From positions 2,266,894-2,328,893 of the forward strand of contig RPFO01000296.1 in NCBI GenBank assembly GCA_009746045.1: DNA of 62,000 nucleotides. The letters run 5' to 3'. Each line of letters starts with the position of its first letter. Within the stretch, counting starts at the first letter, position 1. The position numbers and the translations under genes are program-made. This DNA comes from Mesostigma viride (Eukaryota; Streptophyta; Mesostigmatophyceae; Mesostigmatales; Mesostigmataceae). Positions 12,501 to 23,700 of this stretch are shown in pieces. The notes below the pieces were generated by a model. The model did no database searches and was not told the origin of the DNA. It saw nothing but the letters and a program-made list of their open reading frames with translations.

Positions 12501-13001
12501 CAAAGGAACCCAAACGGACAAGGGGGGCACGCAGGGACGCGACTGAACAGACTACAGGCAGAGAGGACGATGATGGGAAGGAGACTGAAGCTGCGAGACA
12601 TTTTTGCCGTCGAGTCCTACTCTGGTGATGAGTCCCACGATCCAGATCATCCATATTGGCTAGCGGAAGTCTTGCAGGAGCCTTATCAGGTGGCCGCTAC
12701 TTTCGTGAGGCGAGTGGCCGACAGAAACGGCAAGGTCGATAGGGAGTTGTTCCGTAAGGGACAATGGGTGGTGGGGGTGCGCTACTGGGACAGATTTCCG
12801 GGTATGGCGACGATGTTCAAAATGGACGCCGATGCGCAAGCTGAACAGCCAAACTTGGTCAATTGCTACCTGTGCATGGACGCGGGGTTCGAACACACCA
12901 TTGTTGTCAACCCAGCTAACAATCGCCAGGCCATCTTGACCATTCCGACAGACGTCGAGAAACGGCTCACGAACTTGGCCAAGAAGAGACCTGTTGAGTA
13001 G
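9590..13001 (+). CDS. gene A: spliced transposase-like RNase-H-fold protein (paralogue of gene B)
   Basis: Exons 9590-11149, 11303-12106 and 12270-13001, joined by GT-AG introns that match the phase-0 introns of gene B. The product is about 1,030 residues. In order it shows an N-terminal basic region, a probable helix-turn-helix around VERAFGIDRRFVATVR, a Cys/His-rich cluster after VGYTTFCKH, and a C-terminal RNase-H-like core with HTDYAENY (Asp codon 11561), SDNC (Asp codon 11819) and HGKGEVDG (Glu codon 11942). This gives D-85-D-40-E spacing. The AENY...HGKG-x-VDG pattern is one I know from uncharacterised transposase-like proteins; I cannot name the superfamily. The first exon is not identified. 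Within exon 1 a single frame change is needed at the G-run around 10436-10450, where the paralogue has no low-complexity tract, so this is either a homopolymer assembly error or a disabling mutation. No terminal inverted repeats were found around it. Confidence 0.7.
11150..11302 (+). other. gene A intron with a 72-bp tandem duplication including the splice donor
   Basis: The donor is GAG|GTAATTTT and the acceptor CTACAG|GTC. A 72-bp unit starting GTTCTTGGGCCAGAG occurs at 11135 and again at 11207, so the exon end and the donor are present twice. Each unit carries a GTTGCGCCCCAAGGCGTTT hairpin (11168-11186 and 11240-11258). The intron is 153 bp with no in-frame stop, so its retention, or use of the second donor, would keep the reading frame. 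Confidence 0.65.
12107..12269 (+). other. gene A intron with GC palindrome
   Basis: A 163-bp GT-AG intron (GAG|GTAATTAAG ... GACGCGCAG|GTG) in phase 0, equivalent to intron 39233-39469 of gene B. It carries the GTTACGCCGGCCGTCGTTT palindrome at 12140-12158, about 110 nt upstream of the acceptor. Confidence 0.7.
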
Positions 13002-13654
13002 GCCAGCTCGCCCGGGCTTGGTTGGACGAGGTGGACAGCCTTGAGAGCACGTGCTTCGTTGTGAGCACTTGCCTTTCAGCCGTGATTTGCAAACGAGTTC
13101 CTTGTCCTGAATTGTAAAGCTCGATTCATGCTCTTTTAAGGAAGTGTATAATATTATCCAGATCATGTATATATTTAGATCTAGACCTGAGTTCAAATAA
13201 CATTTCTTAGAGGGCTGAGATGCGCGAGGTCCAGCATACATGTATATATCCATGGAGACATGTTACAAACTCAAATGTTTCATTGTACGTACCACTAGCT
13301 CGTCGACGGGGGTATCCCATGTAATGTATGATTTATGAATTAATTAATCGCTTAATTGTACAATTTAAATGGATCATGAACTTGTCAAGTGGCCTAATTT
13401 GGTTTATTTGGTTCATCATTTATTGATGTCAATCATTCTTAATTGAATCTCGAGCAATAGCAATCATGAAGCACATCCTAATCATGTGATTCGCATAATG
13501 AGAATAGGCAACAAGTGCTAAGTACTTTGAGGAATGCGGGGTTGGTCAGGTTATTATAGAGCTAGAGCTACAAACGGCACATATATTGCAAACTTTGCGC
13601 TCCAGGCATGGAATTTCAAAAGTACCAAAATTGGAGCAGTAGATGTTGGGGACG
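13002..13654. other. gene A 3' flank, no gene seen
   Basis: AT-rich single-copy DNA after the gene A stop codon. It probably holds the 3' UTR and polyadenylation region. No open frame or repeat of note. Its right edge is where ORF1-type LINE homology starts. Confidence 0.5.
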
Positions 13655-14485
13655 CCCTTGGACGCTCCGAAACCGCGATCTGGGCTTCCCCACCGCGCCC
13701 CCCACCCACCTTCCCCACCGAAGCCACCATCCGCACCCTCCTTAAGGAAGCTTTCGAGCAGCACGTGACCCCCCTTGCCGCAGATGTGGCGGCAATTGGA
13801 GGCACGCTAGCTGCTGAGCTTCCCACCATCCCCACCGCCACCGCCACCCTCCTCGCCTCCACCCCCCCCCCCCCTCCGCCTCCACCGACTCCATCACCGC
13901 CCAGCTCCGCGACATCGACCAGCGCCTCAAGGATAATGCAATTGCTATCGAGGTCCTGCAGAACACCGCAGGCCTCACCGCCCAGGCGGTGAAGGACATT
14001 GCCGCCAAGCCAGCGCCTGCTGGCCTGGCCGGCGATGTTCCTCCCATCACGACCTGGGCGGATATGCTTAAGCAACATACCACCTCCCCGGAAAGGCTTG
14101 CATCACTCCCCGGACAGGAGAACTTTTGCGGATGACTGTAGGTGTAAGTTGGCGATGCCATGGTAACCGGAGACGTCCGTCCTATGTACAGTCAGCAAAA
14201 TTGGTGCGAGAGGTCCCCAGTTCGATTCCGGTCGGATTCATTTGCAGATCGCGTTTTTCCGCGTTTTCCGCGGCCCGGCACTGAACGCAAATGGTTTTCA
14301 CCTCAAATGCGGAGTGCCTGATCAGAATACCACCTCCGCCGTCAATGCCCAGCTCCAGCGGCAGACGCTTGACCTCCGCGAGGAGGCCGAGCTTGCCAAG
14401 CGCAGCCTCAACGCCATACTCAAGAACTTCGACATGGCAGAAGGTGAGAATTCCGAGAAGCTTGCACGTGCGTTTGAGAGCAAAA
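13655..14485 (+). pseudogene. 5' part of split LINE ORF1 (ORF1-only L1-type element)
   Basis: Matches the intact ORF1 copy at 47100-47675, starting 5'-truncated at CCCTTGGACGCTCCGAA. It covers the Pro-rich linker, the coiled-coil region (LREEAELAKRSLNAIL) and ends at the codons for FESK. It is interrupted by a 239-bp insertion (14088-14326) and then by the 27-kb element at 14486. Its continuation lies at 41721. The C-run at 13862-13874 is a frame-breaking homopolymer, as in the intact copy. Confidence 0.85.
14088..14326 (+). mobile_element. 239-bp insertion with tRNA-like promoter boxes (SINE-like)
   Basis: Flanked by the 11-bp direct repeat ATACCACCTCC (14077-14087 and 14327-14337). The uninterrupted LINE copy near 47505 lacks the insertion. 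Inside, AGTTCGATTCC (about 14219-14229) matches a pol III B box. An A-box-like TCAGCAAAATTGG lies about 30 bp upstream, and short GTCCG and CGGAT segments could pair as an acceptor stem. About 85 bp precede the tRNA-like part and no poly(A) or simple tail is present, so it is not a textbook SINE. Confidence 0.55.
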
Positions 14486-14510
14486 GGCCGGGCCCACTTC
14501 GAATGTTCCG
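14486..14510 (+). repeat. left terminal inverted repeat of the 27-kb element
   Basis: 25 bp identical in inverse orientation to 41696-41720; starts GGCCGGGCCC. The 4-bp target duplication AAAA is at 14482-14485. Confidence 0.9.
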
Positions 14511-14775
14511 CGGTCCAAGCCAAGTGTGTGACACTTTTCCTTCAATTTTGAGGCAAAAATCTTGAATTTTGGCTTGCGAACGTATAAATTTCACGTAAAT
14601 ATTACAATTTGTGGGTATTTATCTCATTGTAAGTCTCGTGTGACATAAAAACTTTACATTAGCGTGAAATTGCATTGTTTCATTGAAGAATATCATGGAT
14701 ACATTCGTCGCACTTGAGACGGAGTCGACTGAATTTACTAAAGACTCGTCCAACATAAAATAAAGTCTTCGAACG

Positions 14776-17700
14776 TCACTTCTTATTCTTGCTCCTTGCT
14801 TCTGCTTCCAATTTCTGCTCTTCTGTTTTGGACTTCTTCCTCTTTGGATCGATGGACATCGCAGGTGCCCACTTTGCCACATCATTCCAACTCTTTCCGT
14901 CCATCAGAGTCACCACCTTCTTCACATAGTCCAAAGGCATCCAGAACTTGCCCCGATGCAACTTTCCGCCCTCTGTCTCTTCTGGAAAAAACTTCATGCA
15001 AACGTCCCTCCATTTCCGATCGTATCCACCTACCTGCCCGTACAACTTCACCTCCTGTAACTTGGTATACTTTTGCTTTTCCCTACTCGCATTGGCCCTT
15101 CTCATGGTGTTCTCGGCCCACCCATCAATCCAGAAGCACTCCGGTGCTCCGTGTTTCTGTTCCCCGTCCATAAGTCTCATCCACAGCGTAGGCTTCTCAT
15201 AAGGCTCTTGGCTCTGCGCATTCGCTTCCACCCCTTCAGACTGAGCAGTAAGTTTAGCTGCAGGACCGAAGCCCACCGCAGCGTTCGCCCGCACCACATC
15301 ATTACCTGCGCGTAACCAATCGGCACATCAACGACGGACTAAAGTCAACGTAGATAGATTGCAAACGAATTAAAAAAAAAATTCAGGATACATGCCACGA
15401 CCAAAACAGCGATTTCCTCACCCTTTGTTATTCCTTTCGGAGCTCGAGTAGCAGCTGTCTTGGGTCGAGACGAGCCGGAAGACTTGGAGGGCGCGGCAGG
15501 CTTCTTCCTCCCCTCAGACGTCGCTCTGCGAGTTGACCCTCCTGCCCCTCCACCCCTTGCCCTTCCATCACCCCTTCGCCTCCCTCCATCTTCCTCCTCC
15601 TCGTCGTCATCCCCGTCCTCCTCCTCCTCCCCCTCCTCCTCCTCCTCCTCCTCCTCCTCCTCCTCCTCCTCCTCCTCCTCCTCCTCCTCCTCCTCCGCCT
15701 CCTCCTCCTCCTCCTCCTCCTCCTCCTCCTCCCCCTCCTCCCCCTCCTCCCCCTCCTCCCCTCCTCCCCTCCTCCCCCTCCTCCCCCTCCTCCTCCTCCT
15801 CCTCCTCGGAGGAGGATGATGATGACTCGACTGGCTGCCTTCGAAGCTCTTTCTTGGGATACTTTGAAACGCGCGTAGGCGCGGAAGGAGCGACAGGCCG
15901 GGCAGAAGCGCCAGGCTCAGCTTCATCTTCGTCGTCCGAGATTTGAACAACTGCCTTTCGAAGCTTTTTGGAAGGGTGTGACTCCGGCTGCGGCTGGACA
16001 GACGGCCGCTGCCCACCCTTCCCTTTGTCCCGCGTCTTCTGCGGTGACGACTTCTCTCCCCCCTTAGACGTCTTCTGCGGTGACGACTTCTCTCCCCCCG
16101 TAGACGTCGCTCTGCGAGTCGACCCTCCTTCCTTTCCCTGTCCCTCGCCTCCCTCGTCCCCATCCGAATCTCCTTCCGCGTCATCCTCAGCCTTCCTCTT
16201 CTTCGCCAATGACGTCCACGAGACGTCAGGCATCTTCCCCATCCGAACCAGTAAGTCTTCGAAGCCATCCAATGACTTCTTTCCGCCAAAAACGACCACG
16301 ATGGGACGCAACTCCCAGAAAAACTGCGTCGCTAGCTCGATAAGCTTCCTGTGGTAACCGGAAGCTCGTTCGACAGTTGTCTTTTTTGGAGGAACCATAA
16401 AGAGGTCATGGTCACCCCACCAGAAGTCCTTGAAGGACGTCCACTTGCGGCCGAACTCACCATCCAAATTCAGGATTCTACAGCACGGTAGTGGCGTCAG
16501 GCCATCGTCTTGCCTCGCGAAAGTGGATGGGAAGCCCTCACCGTCGCCCACCGCCACCTCCGCCGCCACCCTCCTCACAAATGCCTTCTTCCTGTCAGGG
16601 CCGCCTTTAGGGAGACTATGAGAAGAATACCAGACGGTCATCTTATCCCAGGAAATGCTGCGCCAGTTATACTCAATCGGCTCAGCACTTTTCTCTTCCA
16701 CCTTCTCCCCCCCTTTCCCTGCAACTTTCTCCTTCGCCTCAACAACCGCCTCCTTCTTCCCTTCCCCTCCTTCCATCTTTTTTTGATAGTGGAGATACAA
16801 GTCCTTGTCCAGAAGGCCGTGCGAACCCTTCATGCTGAAGTTCGGAGCGGTTTTGTCGAGGAGATCCACTAGATCGATTTTGCTATCCATCAGATCCTTT
16901 CTCGGAATCCTTAGGTGATTGGCAAGACCTTCGGACTTTAAGAGGTAGGCGACATTGCGCGTGATGATGACGGCCTTCTCCCAAAATGCAAGGAATCGAT
17001 CGACGACGTCCTTGTTCCTTGGCATCCGCCCAAGTAGTCGACAGCCGAACACCTCTTCAAATAAGCGAGAAGCCTTGTACTCCATATCAGCCCCCCCCTT
17101 ACATTCGCCATCCAAGTCGGGCTTTTCCTGAAACTTAATAAGGATGAATTGGCGAACGCACTCAAGTACGTCCTTGGCCAACTCCACCAACTTTGACAGC
17201 TTTTCGGGCCCAACCTCCCCACTCATGATGCATTCACACACAGCGTCCATCATCGGAAACGACGCCAGGTTCCTTACAGACGTCCAGGACACCTTTTGCC
17301 CCTTCTTGGTGCCCTCGGCGTTAGCGAACCGGCATCTGAGAGTCATAGTCTCCTCAGAAGCTGGTGTGACTGAATTCTCATCATCCGGCCTGGCCTTTGT
17401 GAGGCGCAGGAAGGTGTTCGCCAGAACTCGATTGTAATTTGAAATTTGGGAAGGTTGGGCCTTGTTTTTTTTCCGCTCGCCTTCTTCCTCCCTCAACTCC
17501 CCCTTATCCTCCTTACTCCCCTCCAAACTCCCTTCCCTCCCGACTGATTGTTTGGTGGCCGGCAGGATGTACGCCAGCAGGTTCGTGTAATGGCCATCGG
17601 GAATAAAATGCCCTTTGCCCTGCTTCACGACGCCGTGCAAGTACAGCCTGTTGTAATTCCAAACATCCAGAAGCGCCTGCCCAAGCGTCCGATCCGCTAC

Positions 17701-20700
17701 CGCCTGATCTTCGGCATTGGCGCCCTTGGAGATTTCGAATAGGCGATCCAGCTTCTTCTTCCCAACCTCCTGTCACGAACAGAGGAACGAAAAATTGACA
17801 CACAAGAACAATTCAAGGGTCGACTTGCAGCGTGACGTTATGAACGCACGGGAGCGCGAAAAATGGTCTTCAGCGCCGAAATCGGTAAGTTAGGGTCACT
17901 CTGCGAAACCACCCCAGAAATATGTCGGGATGAGAGTTTGACTGCCATTGTCGTTTCTGTGTGCGACTTCCCGCATTTATAATGCATGATAAAGGAAGAC
18001 TTTTGACATGGTCACTCCACAGTGCGACCCTTACTCGACATAACACGACGAAGTGGTGGAACTGCAGCGTCACCATTGCCATAGATAGAACTACCACTTA
18101 CAGATATTTCCGGGAACTTTTTACACTCGTCCCAATTTGGAAGAAGGTCGGCCCCCCGAAGCAGAATGACGTTCGTTCCCCCGTACCCAGTATGGAATTG
18201 TTCCATAAGGGATGAGAAAAGTTTAGCCGCCGCGGCACTGTCCTTCGCGTTCTCAGACGCTGCCCCCCCTTCACACATTAGTTTCTTAACATGTGTCACA
18301 CCGGGCGTCCATTCCCCCTCCAATTGCTTGAAAGACTTTAAACCCTTGAAATAGTGGTTTCCGTCGACCACCGCATATCGAAGAACGAGATATTCGCCAT
18401 CAGGATGTTCTTCGTGAAATCTTGGGTCGAATGCCTTTAAGGAGGCCTGGCTTATTAGGCTGAAGACCTCCCTTGGTTGAAAATCAAAGGGCAGAACGTC
18501 GTCTTGTTCCCCGACTCGTGCATAGGTCCGGAACTCAACACCTCTCTTGAGGAAAGAAGCGGTGGACTTGGTTCCAAGATACTTCTCAATCTCCTTGTCG
18601 GACAAGGGGCGAAAGTAACGCGAGCCCACGAACTCCGCGTCAGTCCTAGCGCCATGGCATTTTTTCAGCCAATCCCGGTAAGGGCCGGTGGACGTGATGT
18701 GTTTGGCGAAGAGGCTTGGCTTGGTTTCCGCAAGCGCTTGAAAGGCGAACTGCCACACAGGGATGCACACCTTAAAATGCAAACTGTTTGTCTTTGCATT
18801 CAGCAAGATGCGCCCGTTCTCCCTGAACACCTCATCGCTTAGCAACCGCTGCCTCATGTTGTCAGGCAAAATCAGCCCGTTGACGGTGTGAATGCGCATG
18901 CTATTGCAACCGGTATCGATGAAGTCACTCGGTCGAATCCAACGGGATTCCCGCACAGCATTCGCGTCCCGAATGGCTTTGTCCCTGATCTCCTTCTCGG
19001 AGTCCACGGTCGTTGCCATCTTCCAATCTTTGATGATCGGCTCCTTGTCCACCTTTCCACTACTCGTCAGGATCCCCTCCTTGAAGAGCTTTGAAAGTGC
19101 TTTCAGAAGCTCAAGAAAAGGGGAGAAGGTAGGCCACTTTAATATATCCGACGCCGGCGCCTTGCCCCTGGCTTCGACGTAGTTAAGCATCTCCTTGACG
19201 AGTGCAAAAACGGCATCATTGCCGGCCAACCTTCCGTCACCGTCTCCTTCCCCCTCGGCACCCTGAACGAAGGCATTGACGAACATGAGACAAGAAAGCA
19301 ATAAATAGTTAAACGTATGCATATAGTCCGCGAGCGTAGGAAAATCTCAGAGTAGGGTGCTAAGAACACAGAAGGTAAAAAGGGTCACTCCACGGAGCTA
19401 CCCCTCTGAATCTAAATCACCAAAAACGCACCGCTTCCTTTTCTCCCGCCTTCTTCCCCTTCTTTCCTTTTCCGCCTTTCTCCCCCTCGCCACCCTGGAG
19501 GAAGGCATTGACAAGATGAGACAGGAAAACAATAAATAGTTTAACGTTTGCAAATAGTCGGCGTGCAGACAAAAAATACCGAATAGGGTGCAAAGCACGG
19601 AGAAGGTAAAAAGGTTCACTCCACAGAGCTACCCCTCTAAATAAAAAATTCCGCGAAAAACGCACCTCTTCCTTTTCTCCCGCCTTCTTCCCCTTCTTTC
19701 CCTTCCCGCCCTTCTCCCCCCGGCCGCGTCATCCTCCATTTCCACCCCCTTATCCTTCCCCTTCTCCTTTTTATCCGCATCCCTCTTCTTTTTGGACGCT
19801 TTTGCCTGACCCTCAAGCAGCTTCGCCCGTTCACGATCCCTTCTCTTGAGATCCAACTTCATGAACTTGATGACCTTGTCCACCTTCGCCTCCGTGTACT
19901 CCTTTGGTTTCCACTTGAACTTTTCGGTGCCCTTGGACTTGACTTGGTTGACGAAATCATAGGCCAGCTCACCGTTGAAGGTGTCAGATTGCTTTGCGAA
20001 ATCGGCCGCCGCTTCAACGCGTAGTTGGGCGAGATACTTGCGAAACTCCCCGGCACCATCGTAACATCCTTAGGGGGCTTGCCTAGGATGAGGTCGCCAA
20101 TATCACAGATAGTCTTCACCTTATTCTTTCTGTCAATAAGCTTCTTGGGATCCTGGAATGTCGTCGTCGCCTTTTTTTTAGCCTGCTGGAAGGTATATTA
20201 ACAACACACAACATACACATGAAGCGAAATGTATTAAGAAGAGTAATCTGAACTCTGGCATCCTAGCTCTGCAGCGCGACCTTCAGCGTTAAAAAATTAA
20301 AAAACATTGTACAAACCTTTGCCTTTCCCTTCCCCTTCGGAGTTGGCTCGGGCTCATTTTCTTCCTCCTCCTCCTCCTCCTCCTCGTGCTCCTCCTCCTC
20401 TTCCTCCTCGTCCACCTCCTGCTCCTTCTCCTCCTCTTCCTTCTCGTCCACCTCCTGCATGAAAAAAAAATAATAATAATTCAGACGATGACATAAAAAA
20501 AACGAGCATTAATTTTTGCAACGTTGCTCTGCGGAGCGACCCCAACCCTAAGCTTGAACAGTAAAATGAAACAAATTTCCTACCTCTACGTTCTCCGTCC
20601 CCATCCCTTCGACCTCTTCAAAAGGTTGATCGTCATCCTGCAAGACGAAACGTGCGTTCAGATAAATATACAAAGTCAGTCAAAACAGGAACTATTTCTT

Positions 20701-23700
20701 GAATATCCTATCTTCACAAATCGACCCCGAACCTTTAGCGGCATTTGCTTACCTCCGGTTTCCACGCTGAAGGACTTTGTCCCTCAAAACATGGAATGTC
20801 ACCCTCCTGGCGGGAAGTAGAGCAAGAAATGCGTTCATCGTTAGTAACAATTTTCAACAAAAGAAATACACAACACTAATCTAAACGGACTGAATAAAAA
20901 TGTACACAAATGTCAATAATTACCTCAATGTCAAATCTCCACTCCCGCAACACTTGTCCGATCGGCCACATCTCAGATGGAGTTGTGTGGCTCAGTTCGT
21001 TTTCGAAAAACGTCCGAAGAAAAAACAAGTGAGATAGCATGTCCTGACTCCATGATTTCTCGTTTATGTTCGCCGTCACTAACGACAGGCAGTCGTCGAT
21101 CCCCTTGTACTCAAGCCATGCGACAACCTCCTTTCGTGGGGGCTCATACTGTCCGGCCATGTCGAACTCCCCACTCTGACGAAAACGCAGGATCTCATCC
21201 TCGCACAACTGAAGAAATAATTCAACAGCTCGACTTGGAAGAATAGGGTCTGGGTTCACCCTAAACTGCGCCATCCACACTGAATACGACGAAAGGAAGT
21301 GCGATCTAACCCCATCCAAATCTTCAATGACATTTGTGCCAGCCACGAACAACTCGGGAGATACCGAGTGGTCCATGGCGACGAGAAAGTCGCCGAAGAC
21401 ATCCCAGTCGAACTGCGCATCCTTGAACCCTTTCTTCAAGAGCAGATTGACATCGATTTCCGTCAGCGGGGAGGTGTCCCAATCCTCACCTGTCTTCCCC
21501 TGCTCTAGGACCTGGTACATTTCCCACCTGCAGACAGATATGATGATGTCAAAATACTCGTGTGACAATGGGTGCTGTCTCGTGTCCTTGCAGTACTGTT
21601 TGGTCGCACAAGACAGCTTGATCCAGACGAGCAGGCTTCGAGGAACATAAGCTGTAACATCCGCTGCGTCCGGTATCGTTGACCCGCACTCGGTAACAAG
21701 CAACTCAAAGGTGTCGAAAAGAGATGCAATTTCTTTCCCCTTTAACCTTTTGCCTCGAAGGCTCCGCCCCATGACTTCGAACAAAAGATCACGAAGTGTT
21801 GGATCACTCCAAGGGTTCATCTTCTCATCAGACCCGACTGACAACCTCTCATGCCAGACACCGTCATCGATCGCAACTTCGATCTCCTTCGACACCAAGG
21901 TGCTCAAGAACGACTTGGCGTCATCGTTCAGATGTTTTTCGTAAGTCGTCAACCATGACTTCCAAGTTTCCAAGCCCCTCAACTGGATCGGCTGCACACA
22001 AGTCCACAAAACGAAACAAAAGCATAATCGGAAAAAAAGTTTAGGGTCACTCTGCGAAGTGACCCTTCATAAAAAAATCTCAAACAGAACGAACGACTAA
22101 CTGACATGCACTATGAAGCGGCGAAAAAATTATTAGCTCACCCGCAATTTCTCCTCCCCACTCCCAACCTCGGCGTTCCTCTGAGACTCTGTCTCATCTC
22201 CCCCTTTCTTCCTCTGGATGCAGCAAGACAGAGGAAAGCATACTCGTTGAAAAAGTTTAGGGTCACTCTGCGAAATGACCCTCCATAAATTAATCACACA
22301 TGCAAAGGAAACGGCAACTCAGAAATGATGGACAAATGAACAAAGAACAAAGGCGAAAAACACAGGATTACTTATCGCTCACCTCCGTTGTTGTCCCGCT
22401 CTTCTTGGGATCCTCTGACTTCTTTTCGTCTGCCCCCCGCTTCCTCTGAAATCAAAACAACAGGGAAAAGCATACTTGTTGGTTCAGGTTAGGGTCACTC
22501 TGCGAAATGACCCATTCATGGTCAGACGAGCTTAGCAGAGATAAGGAATAACGAAACCGTTAAAAAAAACACGCACACTAATGGGGGTAAAAACTGTTTC
22601 TCACCTGAGACGGCTCCGTACCCTCCTTCTCCGAGACCCCCGCGGTCTTCCCATCCACCTCCGTCGACGTTTCTGCAGCCTGCGCCTTCCTGCGCTCCTC
22701 CTCAAGTTTGGCTTGGTATTTCAGGCGTGCCGCCACACCCGCCAGTTAGCCTCTAGTCGTGGACATAGGCTAAGTACCAGATAGCAATGTGCTATCTGGG
22801 GTTTCGCACGTGTAGGCTCGGTCAGAAGTCCCGGCTATATGTGATTCGGCAGGCTAGACTATTCGATAGCCGAGTCCTGGTGACGGACGCCAGTACCCAA
22901 GTAGGATTGGCGGTACGGCGTCGCCAGTACCCACTCGGGACTGACATTGAGGTGTCGGATGTTGGACTAAGGTCCTGAGAGTCTAGCAGTGGCGTCGCGC
23001 CACTCAGGCTGCACCACAGAGCCCAACGGCCACTGTCGGCTGCTCCAGACGTGGCAGCCAGGCAGAGCGTTGCTTGTCGACAATGCTAAATGCCCTTGTG
23101 CACGTTGGGTGCGGGGCTTGTGATTTATTGTAATAAACACATGCGTTAGGCCATTGAGCATTGAGAGGTCCACTCGTTTATTAACTTGAATTAAAGTCGT
23201 TTACCATAGACAAAATCATGGGAGATCCTATTATGCCAGGCCTGAAATTCAAAAAGAAGCGGATAGATGATGCTGGCTGGCAGACGGTGCCAACAGTAGA
23301 GGAGAAGGCTGCGGCCAAGAAAATTAAAAAAGCAAGAAGGGCGCAGGCGGAGCAGGAACAGCTAGTGGCTAGGCAGCTAGCGACAGCAATGGCTCAGCAA
23401 AGCGTCAAGGCAGCCGCCCAAGAGCGGCAGCTGGCAGCCCTGCAAAAACAGGTAACCTCCTTGGCCGAACAGGCCGAAAAATCTGTTTTTTCTAGCCCAG
23501 CTAGCTCGCAAAAATCCGTAAGCAGTATGCGGTCCCCCAGCCCTCAGGCAAGCCCCGCTGACCTCCCCGCTAAGGCACCGTCCCAACCTCCTCAGGAGGA
23601 GGGCGGAATAGCCAAAAGCGGTGGAGAACAAGCGGGGGTGCCGATCGTCCCCTCATCCGCTCAGAAAGCGGGGGGGTACGAGAGGAAGCTGAAGAGGGAC

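Noticed and set aside
15533-15946. Pro- and Ser-rich plus-strand frames
   Set aside because: They are the complement of the Glu-rich exon tract of gene C.
18361-18480. ParB- or sulfiredoxin-like nuclease domain in gene C
   Set aside because: Only a short VVDGNHYFKGL resemblance; the surrounding pattern and usual DGxHR arginine are missing, so no functional call is made.
22787-22978. Identical 63-codon frames in both copia LTRs
   Set aside because: They lie wholly inside LTRs, have no features, and are duplicated because the LTRs are.
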